Shown here in pieces: positions 7,721-16,443 of a stretch of 21,458 nucleotides of DNA. Source of the DNA: Chara braunii (lineage: Eukaryota; Streptophyta; Charophyceae; Charales; Characeae). Within the stretch, counting starts at the first letter, position 1. Every line of letters begins with the position of its first letter. Where the stretch lies: positions 1,633,976 through 1,655,433 of the forward strand of contig BFEA01000104.1 in the NCBI GenBank assembly GCA_003427395.1, in the 5' to 3' direction. The position numbers and the translations under genes are program-made. Below the pieces are notes generated by a model. It did no database searches, was not told where the DNA came from, and worked only from the letters and a program-made list of their open reading frames with translations.

Positions 7721-7920
7721 CTTAGTGTTGAATCATCTGACATTATCTTACGATCATTGTGGATTGCTTGCAGATGCTGGTTGGACAGTTGCCACGAGGA
7801 TAAGATCATATGTTTTTCCTCTTCTTCCTCCTCCTCCTCCTGGTCATATTGTCGAGGAGCGAGAATGCATGTGGCTCTTCCAACCCAGTCCAGTCTCACT
7901 TGTAACTTGCACAGTCCCAG
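7721..7920 (+). other. Upstream region of the ThrE-like gene
   Basis: Contains a CTT/CCT-rich tract (7814-7840), a feature often seen near plant transcription starts, and a possible splice acceptor (TTGCTTGCAG at 7764-7773). The gene's frame has a TAA stop at 7903, so coding cannot extend upstream without splicing. No TATA box stands out. Confidence 0.4.
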
Positions 7921-10368
7921 ATGGATGGTACTTCCCAAAGCAGTTCATCAATGGCTGTGTGCTCAGGGGCAGGGCGTTGCCCACATTGTTTGCCTGGGCC
8001 TTGCTTCTTTGGTGAGACAGCTGTGTCTGCTGCTGCTGCGGCTGCTGCTGATCCTTCATCCTCAGATTCCTCACAGCTTCCTGAGCTGCAAGGCCCCATA
8101 GATCAACCTCCGCAAAGGGATCTACCATACCTGCGAGGTGACGAAACAGCACCAAGCACCCCCCCGTCCACACCTTGCCTGATTCACTCTGGGGCACACC
8201 ACTGTGCAGAATGGAGACTTTGCACCTCAGGACTGTTGCCCCCCTCTTCAGGAGCTGCTGTGAATCACACAACGGAAAGACCCCCCAACTTCAATGGTCA
8301 AGATCTGGAAGAACGAAACATGATGGGGTTCATTTTTCGCCGCCGCCGCCGTTCCGACGCAGTGAAGCTAAGCATGGACGATGATGACGTGGCAAGGAAA
8401 CTCAGGAGTCCCTCTGATGGGCAGGGGCCGAACTGCGAACCTGGTCATGTTCGAGATGCAGAAGGGCACCATGGTGCTTCACTGCCTGGTCCACCTCCTG
8501 CTCCCCCCCCACATCCCCCTTCCTCAAGCAGCCTTCCAGTGAATCTTCTGCCTGCAGCCGCTAATTTCCTGGGCCCCCCTTCTGTCAAAGAGCCAAAATC
8601 CCCTCCACCCACAGCCACCACTGGCGGCGATGCAGTCACAGTCACAGCGACTGGTTGTGAGTCCTTGCGCTGTGATCCCATGGCTGGACTGCAGGGAGAG
8701 GGGTGCATTTGGGGGGGGGGCCCACACTCACACTCATCAACCGCTTCTTCCATAGCACCCACCCCGCGACCAATAGCAACCCCAAGACCAACGCCCCGTA
8801 CTTCCAGGGTGGGAACTGACATGTTGGCGGGAGCATTAGCGCTTAATGCAAGCCTGGCCCACTATGCCTGCCGGCAAACACCCCTTTTCTCTCGAACCCC
8901 TCACAGCGTGTCCAGAATGACCCCGGTGCAAGAACCTGGTGGCCCTTGTCCCCCCTCAGCAGTCCGTCCCTCTATTCTTTCCAACTTGAGCTCCGAGGAG
9001 GAATTTCTCCTTGTCCTTCTTAAGGCCCTCTCCTCTTATGGTGCCCCGAGTCATCGGATGGAGTACAACCTCCACTTTGTCTCTGAGTATCTTGGCGTTG
9101 ACTCTTGCTTTGCCATCTCTCCCAACATCGCTTGGGTCTCCTTTGGCCCCACAGCCTCTCATCCCAACCTACGCCTCTTTCTTATCCCCCTTCAACAAGG
9201 ATTCGAGCTAGCCAAGCTGGAAGACGTGAATCACATCTGCAACGAGCTCTTTCAGTCCCGGATCACATTGGCCCAAGCCATGGAACGAGTGGCCAAGATC
9301 GTTGCGGCCACTCCTGCTCATCCCGTTCTCACGCAGGTTGTTGAGGTGCTCAGCTATGCTGTGATCGGCTGGTCCATCTGCTTGGCTGGATTCAGCGGCA
9401 CTTGGTTTGACAGCGCGCTAAGTTTCCTCGCCGGTTTTTTGTGTGGGGTGCTGTGTTACTTGGCCAGTGTCTTCTCCCTGCAGTACATGCACTTGCTCGA
9501 GTTCGGAGCCGCCATGCTCATCTCTTGCGTAGTTCGGATCTTCCAAAAATTTCTTGCACCGCGTATTTGCGTCGATTTGATCCTTGTCACTTTCTCTGGC
9601 ATTGTTGTCTTGCTGCCTGGACTGTCCCTAACGCTAGCTATTATGGAGCTCACCTCCAAGAACATCGTTTCGGGAACCGTTCGCTTGTTCCATGCTATAC
9701 TCATTGCTATCTTCCTCGGGTTTGGAGTCGTTATCGGCACAGATTTGGGAAGCGCTATCGCCGCCCATTTCTGGAATCCAGATCACAGTGCTATGGCGGG
9801 CACTACCACTAATGGTACAAGTGATAGAAAGCCGCTTTCAGCAAGCCCACCACCGTCTTCCCCACCAGCATCATCAACTTCCTCTGAGACCAAAATCTGC
9901 TCCTATCAACGAAACCCTATCCCAGTCTTCTGGCTGTTTGTCATCTTTCCTGTTTTATCCATTTCCATATCTATATCCTTCAAGTCTAAGCTCTCGCAGT
10001 GGTTCCCAACGATGGTTGTATCCGCTGCAGGCTACACTGTGACCATCGTCTTGTCCCCCCACCTTGGCATGGAGGCCACCATCACCATAGCCGCTTTTGT
10101 GATTGCGTTGGGCAGCAACGTCTACTCTCGGATTACCCGCCGCCTGGGCGTCGCTCCTGTTCTTGGCGGCATCTTGCTCCTTGTTCCCGGCAGCATTGGT
10201 GTCCGAGGAACGCTCAGTTTTTTGATCGAGAACGATGTCCTGAGTGCTACCAACTTCGCTTTCCAAATGATGCTCGTGGCCGTCGCTATCACCGTCGGCG
10301 TTTTCTTGGGAAGTATGTTGGTCTTCCCCGTTGCAAGGTCAGGTCAGCGATTTCTGATGATGCTCTGA
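7921..10368 (+). CDS. ThrE/YjjP (DUF1212, Prm10-like) family membrane protein
   Basis: A continuous frame of 815 codons. Residues 1-356 are low-complexity (Ser/Pro/Ala rich, an alanine run, R-R-R-R-R, D-D-D-D) and probably cytosolic and disordered. Residues about 357-610 match the ThrE-like N-terminal domain: a soluble start with 'SSYGAPSHRME' at 371-381, then about five membrane spans, including 'LLPGLSLTLAIMEL' at 564-577. After a Ser/Pro linker (about 622-660) comes the ThrE_2-type half with about five further spans and 'LLVPGSIGVRG' at 753-763. The bacterial founder of the family exports threonine and serine. Fungal relatives (yeast Prm10) have the same two-part layout and an unproven function, so the substrate here is unknown. 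The ATG at 7921 is the first after a stop at 7903. An internal ATG at 8821 (residue 301) is an alternative start, and a G10 run at 8711-8720 makes the N-terminal frame sensitive to indel error. No intron is needed. Confidence 0.88.
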   Translation: MDGTSQSSSSMAVCSGAGRCPHCLPGPCFFGETAVSAAAAAAADPSSSDSSQLPELQGPIDQPPQRDLPYLRGDETAPSTPPSTPCLIHSGAHHCAEWRLCTSGLLPPSSGAAVNHTTERPPNFNGQDLEERNMMGFIFRRRRRSDAVKLSMDDDDVARKLRSPSDGQGPNCEPGHVRDAEGHHGASLPGPPPAPPPHPPSSSSLPVNLLPAAANFLGPPSVKEPKSPPPTATTGGDAVTVTATGCESLRCDPMAGLQGEGCIWGGGPHSHSSTASSIAPTPRPIATPRPTPRTSRVGTDMLAGALALNASLAHYACRQTPLFSRTPHSVSRMTPVQEPGGPCPPSAVRPSILSNLSSEEEFLLVLLKALSSYGAPSHRMEYNLHFVSEYLGVDSCFAISPNIAWVSFGPTASHPNLRLFLIPLQQGFELAKLEDVNHICNELFQSRITLAQAMERVAKIVAATPAHPVLTQVVEVLSYAVIGWSICLAGFSGTWFDSALSFLAGFLCGVLCYLASVFSLQYMHLLEFGAAMLISCVVRIFQKFLAPRICVDLILVTFSGIVVLLPGLSLTLAIMELTSKNIVSGTVRLFHAILIAIFLGFGVVIGTDLGSAIAAHFWNPDHSAMAGTTTNGTSDRKPLSASPPPSSPPASSTSSETKICSYQRNPIPVFWLFVIFPVLSISISISFKSKLSQWFPTMVVSAAGYTVTIVLSPHLGMEATITIAAFVIALGSNVYSRITRRLGVAPVLGGILLLVPGSIGVRGTLSFLIENDVLSATNFAFQMMLVAVAITVGVFLGSMLVFPVARSGQRFLMML

Positions 10369-10397
10369 TGACTCTGATGACTCCTCCCCGTTGCAAG
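10327..10397 (+). other. Possible alternative splicing or duplication at the 3' end of the ThrE-like gene
   Basis: CCCCGTTGCAAG occurs at 10327-10338, just before the stop codon, and again at 10386-10397. The first copy is followed by GT and the second ends in AG. A 59-base segment could therefore be spliced out, replacing the last ten residues with a different short tail that ends at a TAG near 10440. A simple short duplication explains the repeat equally well. The membrane domain is complete before this point either way. Confidence 0.3.
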
Positions 10398-10619
10398 CAC
10401 TGGCACTGTTTCGTATTGCTCTTGGTCCTCGTTACCGTACTAGGTTGTTTTCGGGGGCAAGTAAGTATGATGGTCTTTTCCCTGTTGCCACGTCACTGGT
10501 CAGATCAATGATATTTCTGATGCCTGCTCCTGCCTGTTACAGTAGCAGAAGCAATGTCATTGACTGTCTTAGGTCTGAAGTCTAGAGTTGGTGCCGAGTC
10601 CGATCAGCAGATTGCAGAG
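10369..10619. other. 3' flank of the ThrE-like gene
   Basis: Probably 3' untranslated and intergenic sequence. It starts with tandem TCTGATGA-type phrases overlapping the stop codon (10350-10380). I see no canonical AATAAA polyadenylation signal, which is not decisive in algae or plants. Confidence 0.4.
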
Positions 10620-10900
10620 CCTGATTGTGTCCAGAAGGGGGAAAAGGCGGTGGGGGGCGGGACCCGATTCTGTCGGAAACACAATGATCACAGTTGCTTG
10701 GGATGGGGCATGGATATGCAGGGGGGGTGTGCTTATCACAAGTCCAGTAGAGGGAGATGGGAGAACCTGATTGTGTCCAGAAAGGGGGCGGGGGAAGACG
10801 GAGGGGGAACCACCTGATTCGGTCCAGAAAGCACAATTATCACGCTTGCTTGAGATAAGCCATGGATATGGCATATGCAGGGTCCAGTAGAGGGCACAAC
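10620..10900. repeat. Tandem repeat of about 140 bp, two diverged units
   Basis: Both units begin with CCTGATTGTGTCCAGAA (10620 and 10766). Each continues through a G-rich patch, a 'CACAAT.ATCAC..TTGCTTG' block and 'CATGGATATG', and ends in GTCCAGTAGAGGG (10742-10754 and 10882-10894). Small indels in the G-rich patches separate them. The opening phrase recurs a third time in altered form inside unit two (10813), so an older, smaller duplication lies within. Confidence 0.8.
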
Positions 10901-11566
10901 AGCTTGTCAAAATGGGAGGTAGAGAATGCAGAGCGGTGAAAAAAAAAAGAAAAAGGAAAAAAAGAATGCAGAGGGGTGGAGAGAGAGAAGGCTGTCGAAA
11001 CACGTCTTTGTGACTGATCAAGGGGAAAAAAAAGGAAAAAAAAGAGGCCTCTTGTTTGGGCAAGAATCAGTGGGAGAGAGGAGGCTGAGAACAGTGAGAA
11101 GTGGTCTGAGACTCTGCGATCATAACCTGTCAGTGAAGGGATCCTTTCAGGTCAGTGTTTTTGTGGCACAGGCTGGCAGGACTCTAGCAATGGCTGACCA
11201 GACAATGGCTGGAATTGGCATAATGTTGGAAAAAGGGAATTCTTTTGAGACCAGCATGGCAGATAAACATGGAGCATGGGACGCGACATGAGGCCAGCAT
11301 AGGCAGAAGAATGGCAACAAGTGGAGAGAGGTCTATTAAGCCAGTACTTGGCCCAGCTATCGGCCGCAGGAAAAAAAGGACTAGAAACGTTTCTAGTCGG
11401 ATGAATTTGGGCGCTCCTGTAGTAGCCCGTACGTTTCCTAAAATCGTGGCGCGTTAACGGGCACGACTCTAGGAAGTACTGGTGGCTCTCTTCCAATGTG
11501 AAAAAAGAAGTGGGGTGGGGCTGCAAGAAGAGCGAACACACAAGTACTACGGTAGTTAACAGGACG
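10901..11566. other. Non-coding stretch, purine-rich in part
   Basis: Short A-rich/G-rich patches (10935-10965, 11028-11045) and no supportable gene. It contains a perfect 20 bp palindrome at 11379-11398. ATGGC occurs several times in the region but without extended coding frames. Confidence 0.5.
11379..11398. repeat. Perfect 20 bp palindrome
   Basis: GACTAGAAACGTTTCTAGTC is identical to its own reverse complement, with no spacer. It includes AACGTT at its centre. It could be a dimeric protein-binding site or chance; no neighbouring gene supports a role. Confidence 0.6.
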
Positions 11567-11863
11567 GACCCCCACTTTCAGCTCCTGAGACCCCCACTTT
11601 CAGCTCTTTTCGAGTAGGGGTCGAAAACGAAAATTAGGTTTTTTTTTTTTTTTTTTTTTGCGAAAATTAGGGTTTGGGCCCGTTGGGGGTCAAATTTTAT
11701 GTTTTTTTTTGTTTTGTTTTTTTGTTTTGTTTTTGCCGGTTTTTGTTTCGGTTGAAGGTTGCTGTGGGCCAAAATTTGGTATCATTTGGGGCATTGGAAT
11801 TTCCTCTGCTGAGATTTCTGAATTTTTTTCTCAAGATTTTCTGAAATTGGAATGTTGGTGAAG
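11567..11863. other. Short direct repeat and T-rich stretch
   Basis: GACCCCCACTTTCAGCTC occurs at 11567-11584 and again at 11589-11606. A poly(T) run lies at 11640-11659, flanked by two copies of GAAAATTAGG. A T/G-rich tract follows (11700-11735). No gene is visible. Confidence 0.6.
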
Positions 11864-12145
11864 TTATCATGGAAGTGCACTTTTGCCTTGCTGTTTTATA
11901 TATATATATTTTTTGCAAGGACTCCGAGTTAGTTAGTGCCTAGATGTACTAGTTGGATGCAAAGAACTGAGTAGCAAGAATTGGGCTTCTTGTGAAGAGC
12001 TGACTTATCATGGAAGTGCACTTTTGCCTTGCTGTTTTATATATATATATTTTTTGCAAGGACTGCGAGTTAGTTAGTGCCTAGATGTACTAGTTGGATG
12101 CAAAGAACTGAGTAGCAAGAATTGGGCTTCTTGTGAAGAGCTGAC
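11864..12145. repeat. 141 bp tandem duplication, one mismatch
   Basis: 11864-12004 and 12005-12145 are head-to-tail copies differing at a single base (CTCCGA versus CTGCGA). Each includes a TATATATATATA tract and the phrase AGTTAGTTAGTGCC. Near identity means the duplication is very recent or an assembly artefact. It has no open frame of note. Confidence 0.95.
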
Positions 12146-13317
12146 TGAGGTTATGAAATGACCACAGTGACTGCCCAACTTGCAAGTTGCGGCCCCGGAA
12201 ACAACGCACCAGCTAGAACAAGGCGTTATCTCGCACTAACTGGAGTGGGAGAGACCATGCCTGAGGTGGGCCAACCCATTCATGAATGGACTTGCCAAAA
12301 TCTGAGCTGGGCATGATGAGGTGCTGCTGGCATGGCACAACCTCCAACCCCCTACTATGCAAATACCTGTGATGCACCATATAGCCCTCCACATCTCCCC
12401 TACACACCCCTACTGACGCTCCTCCTATCACACATGCTCCGCCTGTTGCGGATGACAGGACAACCCCCTCGGTCCCCCTACTTTCCCCACTGCCGAACAT
12501 CGTTATGGATTCAGGTTGGACCACATGGCATTGCTTCCTCTCATTTACACACAGGCTCAGCATGGTATGGTGGGTATGGCCCCAAATTGCCCTCTTTACC
12601 TGTATTTTGTACTTGACTGACTCCTGCGAGCCTCCACGCACAAAGTGCGACTTCGTACCCTTTGGAAATCAATTAAATTATGCCCTCTTTAATGGTAAAA
12701 AATTACCAACATTCCCTCTCCCCCCCCGTCCCTCTCCCTCCTGTCCCTCTCCTCCCTCCGTTCAGGTTGGACCACATCATGCTTCACCTCAACAACACAG
12801 GTTCGATATGGTATGACCCAACATGACCCTTCATGGGTCAAACGGCGTTGAAATGCCATTGTGAGGGGTCCTACAGTTCCTATGGAACGAAGACCACCGT
12901 GAGCGGAGCGAATCCCAAGGAGGCTTGCTTGATGATGCCATCCATAATCGTGGAAGTGGGCCATCATGATGTGGGTAAAAGCCATTATGAGATCATTATA
13001 GTTATACAACCTGCCCTGGTTTTATTTTCATGGTGAGTAGTACTTGTATCAAGTTGACGATGTACGAAATACGTGACCGCACCACCGGTAGCGAGTACTT
13101 GTATGAACCATGTGAGCCAATTCACTCAGGCTGTAGCCAACTCATCAACCTTCTGCCTATCACCGCTCTCCCCGCAGCATAAAACTCCTCACTTGTAAAA
13201 ACTGGCCATGCAGAGTGTCTCCTCACTGACCGTGTGTCTTGTCTCCAAACGGCAAGCTCACGAGCTGCAACTATTTGCCCTCTCAGGCTCTCCGCAGTGC
13301 CAAAGCTAGACTTCGTA
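12146..13317. other. Non-coding stretch with a diverged direct repeat
   Basis: TTCAGGTTGGACCACAT and the roughly 65 bp after it occur at 12511-12575 and in diverged form at 12760-12823, both ending in ATGGTATG. A C/CT-rich tract precedes the second copy (12717-12760). The minus-strand frame 12213-12641 covers one of these repeats and has no recognisable domain, so I do not call a gene. Confidence 0.5.
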
Positions 13318-13413
13318 GTCCCAAAGCAATTCCCAAAGCAAGTCCCAAAGCAAGTCCCAAAGCAATTCCCAAAGCAAGTCCCAAAGCAAGTGCCAAAGCA
13401 AGTCCCAAAGCAA
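13318..13413. repeat. 12 bp minisatellite, eight units
   Basis: Eight consecutive 12-mers of (G/T)T(C/G)CCAAAGCAA type, with three further degenerate units after a 20 bp interruption (to about 13464). Read in the plus frame they encode P-K-Q-V/F repeats; the other frames also stay open because the period is a multiple of three. There is no ATG-initiated frame with other coding features, so I treat it as non-coding. Confidence 0.95.
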
Positions 13414-13433
13414 GTGAGTGTCCCGGAACCAGG

Positions 13434-14144
13434 TCCAAAGCAAGTTCCAAAGCAATCTCCAAAGTGATTGGCAAGCTTAGGACATAAGCTGCAAGCCTGC
13501 GAGTATTTACCCTCTCCCTCTCCCTCTCCCTGGTTCCAAAGCAAGCCCTCTTGGGACAGTGGTGGAGCGGGACTTCACTTACAACTCCCAATTCGACAAT
13601 CCGTACCTCCAAGTTCTGACGTCACAGTGACGTGGATGTTCCCAGTCAAGACTTGGGCTAAGTGTGATCTGAACTAATCATACAGTCCCCAAGGCACGAC
13701 CTTGGGACTGGGACCACTGGGTACACCAGAGGCAGGGCCTAAAAGAGGCCAGGTGCACTTTGGCGCCTTGCGAGGTCAAGTGTTGAGTAATGCCATCCTT
13801 CATGCCATTGGTGTAGTCCTGCGGAAGTGGCGTCGATACCGTTCGCACGGAATCGCACCCACATCAAGTTCAAAAACCAAGTCTATCATGATGTTGAACA
13901 GCTGTCGAGATTGAATGAGGCAGACTCTGGCAGAGGTACCAATGGAATGTGAGGACAACCATGAACAGGAGCTGTGATTTTCCCATTGTGGAACTTTCCA
14001 CGTAACCGCGAAGAATGACACGAAAGGCTGTTGGGGGGGAAATAGGATTTTCATCAGGATTCAGGTCCAGTAAGAGTGTCAGAGTTGCTTGACCCCTGCC
14101 AACCTAGCTTCGGCTGAAAACAAATGCATTCCAAGGGAGGATAA
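13434..14144. other. Region upstream of the LINE ORF1; may hold its 5' UTR or decayed start
   Basis: A CCCTCT run lies at 13508-13531 and a small stem-loop at 13683-13710 (CAGTCCCCAAGG pairing with CCTTGGGACTG). From about 13846 a plus frame reads about 33 codons before a stop and then resumes between stops as far as about 14110. This would fit a decayed ORF1 N-terminus, but I could not recognise a domain. The LINE's 5' end is therefore not placed. Confidence 0.35.
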
Positions 14145-15572
14145 AATGCTTTCCATCATGATCAGAAGCTGCAAGGACGAGGAGAGAAAGAAGTGAGAAT
14201 TCACACCACACACAAGCAACGGCCGTGGTGCTTCAAATGTCAAGCCTACGACCATCTTTACACAGAGCCTACCTGCCGTCACCACCCCGTCAACCAAGCC
14301 AGGGCCACTGGTAGACTGATTCAAGACCCCTTCCGTAGTACACACTGGCGAACGGTGGACCCGGGGCACGAGGGCTGGGTCTACGCCGACAAGCCAGACG
14401 GGAATGGGAACACGATCGGTTGGGTGTGGGACAGAGAGGGGGACCCTGCCCTGCACACAAACCCCCCATCCTCCTGGGTGCCCCCGAAAACAGTGGAATC
14501 CCATCTAGGCAAAGCACCGAACCCCATCTCCGACGGAAAGAAACAGAAGGAAAAACAGGATGAAAAGAAATGGGGCCCGGACCCTGTCGACTACACTAAG
14601 CACACTGAAAGCCGGAAGACGGCAGAGCTCCCCAAAAAAGGGAGCCATGACAAACGAGGGGACCCAACTGAGGGCGATCAAGGGATTCAAGGTAACAGGT
14701 TCAGTCTGCTGGACATAGAGGAAGGGAATCTGAGAGGGGGCGAGGAGAAGGAGAAAAACGGTCAGGGAGCACGGGGGGCACAAAAACCGGAGGAAGGGGG
14801 ACTGAGAGGGGGCGAGGAGGAGGAAAAAATTGGTCAGGGAGTACGGGAGCAACAACTGGACAAATCCACGAAGGATCCGTATGAAGGAGCATTGGCAATG
14901 CCAATTCAAGGAGTTCTTAACCCCGTTAGTTTGGGGGCAGTTCAGGGCCCTGACGCCTCCATATCCCAAATCTCGGATTGGATTATGGCGGGCCTTCAGT
15001 CACTGCACTCTGAACCCTCTACCGAATTTTGGGCACAAGCACACACACAACTCAACGAAGCCCTGGAGCGCAGCACACAGGTTAGAACCATTCTGAGGCA
15101 GGGTCTCCCAGAACACATGCGATGGGGAGATGCCCTGCAGCGGTTGTTTCAGATTTCTGCAGCACACTTTCGGATCCCAACGAACTTAGATAGCAGTAAC
15201 AGCAGTCTGGGGATGCTCACTACAGAGGGGTTTAATGCTGGGGACTCAGCCAGCGAGCAGCAACCTGCCAAGAACCTGCTACAGGCTGGCAAAATAGCAA
15301 CAGACGGGGGGACATTAGCAGAGGAGGGAGGTACACGAGGGCTAGAAAGAACTCGAGACGAGGGTAGGTCAGTTGAGGAGGGAGGCACCCGGGGGCCAGA
15401 TGGAAGTCGGGAGGAGCAAACCGATGTGGGCCGGGGGGGGGACTCCAATATGGCAGACCAGCTGGAGGGGGCCGAAGCCTATGGACGTCGAAGACCCCTC
15501 CGCCCCCCCCCCCCCCCCGGCTGCAATGATGGAAGTAGACCAACTGGGGGACACAGGGCCACCCCCCGCTGA
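14145..15572 (+). pseudogene. LINE ORF1, first part: zinc knuckle, acidic repeats, domain copy 1
   Basis: The frame is open from 14145 (after TAA at 14142) to 15572 but has no ATG near its start, so its N-terminus is missing or lies in another frame. A zinc-knuckle-like motif C-x2-C-x4-H-x6-C lies at 14229-14276; the classical spacing is H-x4-C, so the last gap is two residues longer. A charged, low-complexity middle follows, with a tandem L-R-G-G-E-E-x-E-K-x-G-Q-G repeat (about 14730-14850). A hydrophobic/aromatic domain at 14970-15191 recurs downstream in the next part of ORF1. E-E-G-G-T-R-G repeats follow at about 15322-15400. Role by family: binds element RNA as part of the RNP. The frame runs out in a C16/G9 homopolymer area, where the product most likely continued in frame +1. 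Confidence 0.75.
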
Positions 15573-16404
15573 TATGGATATAGAGCAAAAACTTAAGAAA
15601 ATCGCAGAATGGTTGATGGAGGGCTTTCAAGCCCAGCACCCTGGGGCCTCCCCAGAATTTTGGGACTGCACATACGTCCAGCTGTTTGACATGCTGGACA
15701 GGATTCCTATGCTTCGTAGAGCCCTTCAAGAGGGCCCCCCCCCGCACCTATCCTGGTCGGAGATTTTTCAAAGGATCCGACACCTCTCAGCATTACAATT
15801 CCGTCCCCCCGAATCACACCAGCCTGCTCAACAACCCGCCTCGGACCCGCCAGAGGAGGACCGTCCAGCGGACCAGACGGGCCACAACCCCGATATGCCA
15901 AAACACAGCAAACTCAGACATCTGGTAGCAGGGGGGCAATACGAAAAGCCCCTGCAACAGAAAGGCGGGGTCGTAGCTATCTCGCTAAGGCAAAATGGGG
16001 ATAGAATGGAGGTGGGTCTTTCCCCAGTACAAGGGGGGGTATCTCTCCCAGGATGGAGATTCGTGAACATTTGGTCCCTGCCTGGCCTGAGGGATGGCGA
16101 CTTCCGGAAAAAGGCGGAACCCTTTCTGAGCCGCCACTACCCGGTCGGTATTCAAGCCATCCTTCCTCAGTTTGAGGGACTGATGAGGGTGGCCACCACG
16201 GACTTTTACGCCCTGTTTGAGGAGGACAAAGTATCGGATTTGGAATGGTTCAACCACGCCGCATTGATGGAGCTCCCTCTTCATCAGGTAAAGGCCAACT
16301 CCTTTTGGGCGGAAGAGGATCTGCGCACCTGCCTGGCAAGAATCCTCAGGAATGGTCTGCTGTGCACAGTAAACTGGTCTGACCGACCATGGATCAGAGT
16401 CTGA
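15346..16404 (+). pseudogene. LINE ORF1, second part in a shifted frame: domain copy 2 and C-terminus
   Basis: This frame opens after a TAG at 15343 and overlaps the first part. It has no ATG near its start, so it is the continuation of ORF1 across a frame change, probably in G9 (15433-15441) or C16 (15503-15518). Codons 15601-15819 repeat the domain seen at 14970-15191 without gaps (about 27 of 74 identical, with W, EFW, QL, R..L and W......QR conserved). A C-terminal region of about 150 residues follows, rich in Trp and Phe (e.g. P-G-W-R-F-V-N-I-W), that I do not recognise. It ends at TGA 16402-16404, 39 bases before ORF2's ATG and in the same frame as ORF2. Confidence 0.7.
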
Positions 16405-16443
16405 GCGCTCCTGGATAAGAGTCTGAGCCAGATAGAACTATAA

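Noticed and set aside
7473-8015. Plus-strand 180-codon frame
   Set aside because: It consists of a hairpin arm, an isoleucine run from the ATT microsatellite and sequence overlapping the ThrE-like start in another frame.
10345-10385. C/D-box snoRNA from TGATGA and CTGA motifs
   Set aside because: The motifs come from a short TCTGATGA tandem repeat, and no terminal stem or C'/D' arrangement is present.
12213-12641. Minus-strand 142-codon frame
   Set aside because: No domain, and it covers a diverged direct repeat with no supporting start context.
13234-13467. P-K-Q-V repeat protein
   Set aside because: It has no ATG start, and the open frame is a by-product of the 12 bp minisatellite; the other frames are open too.
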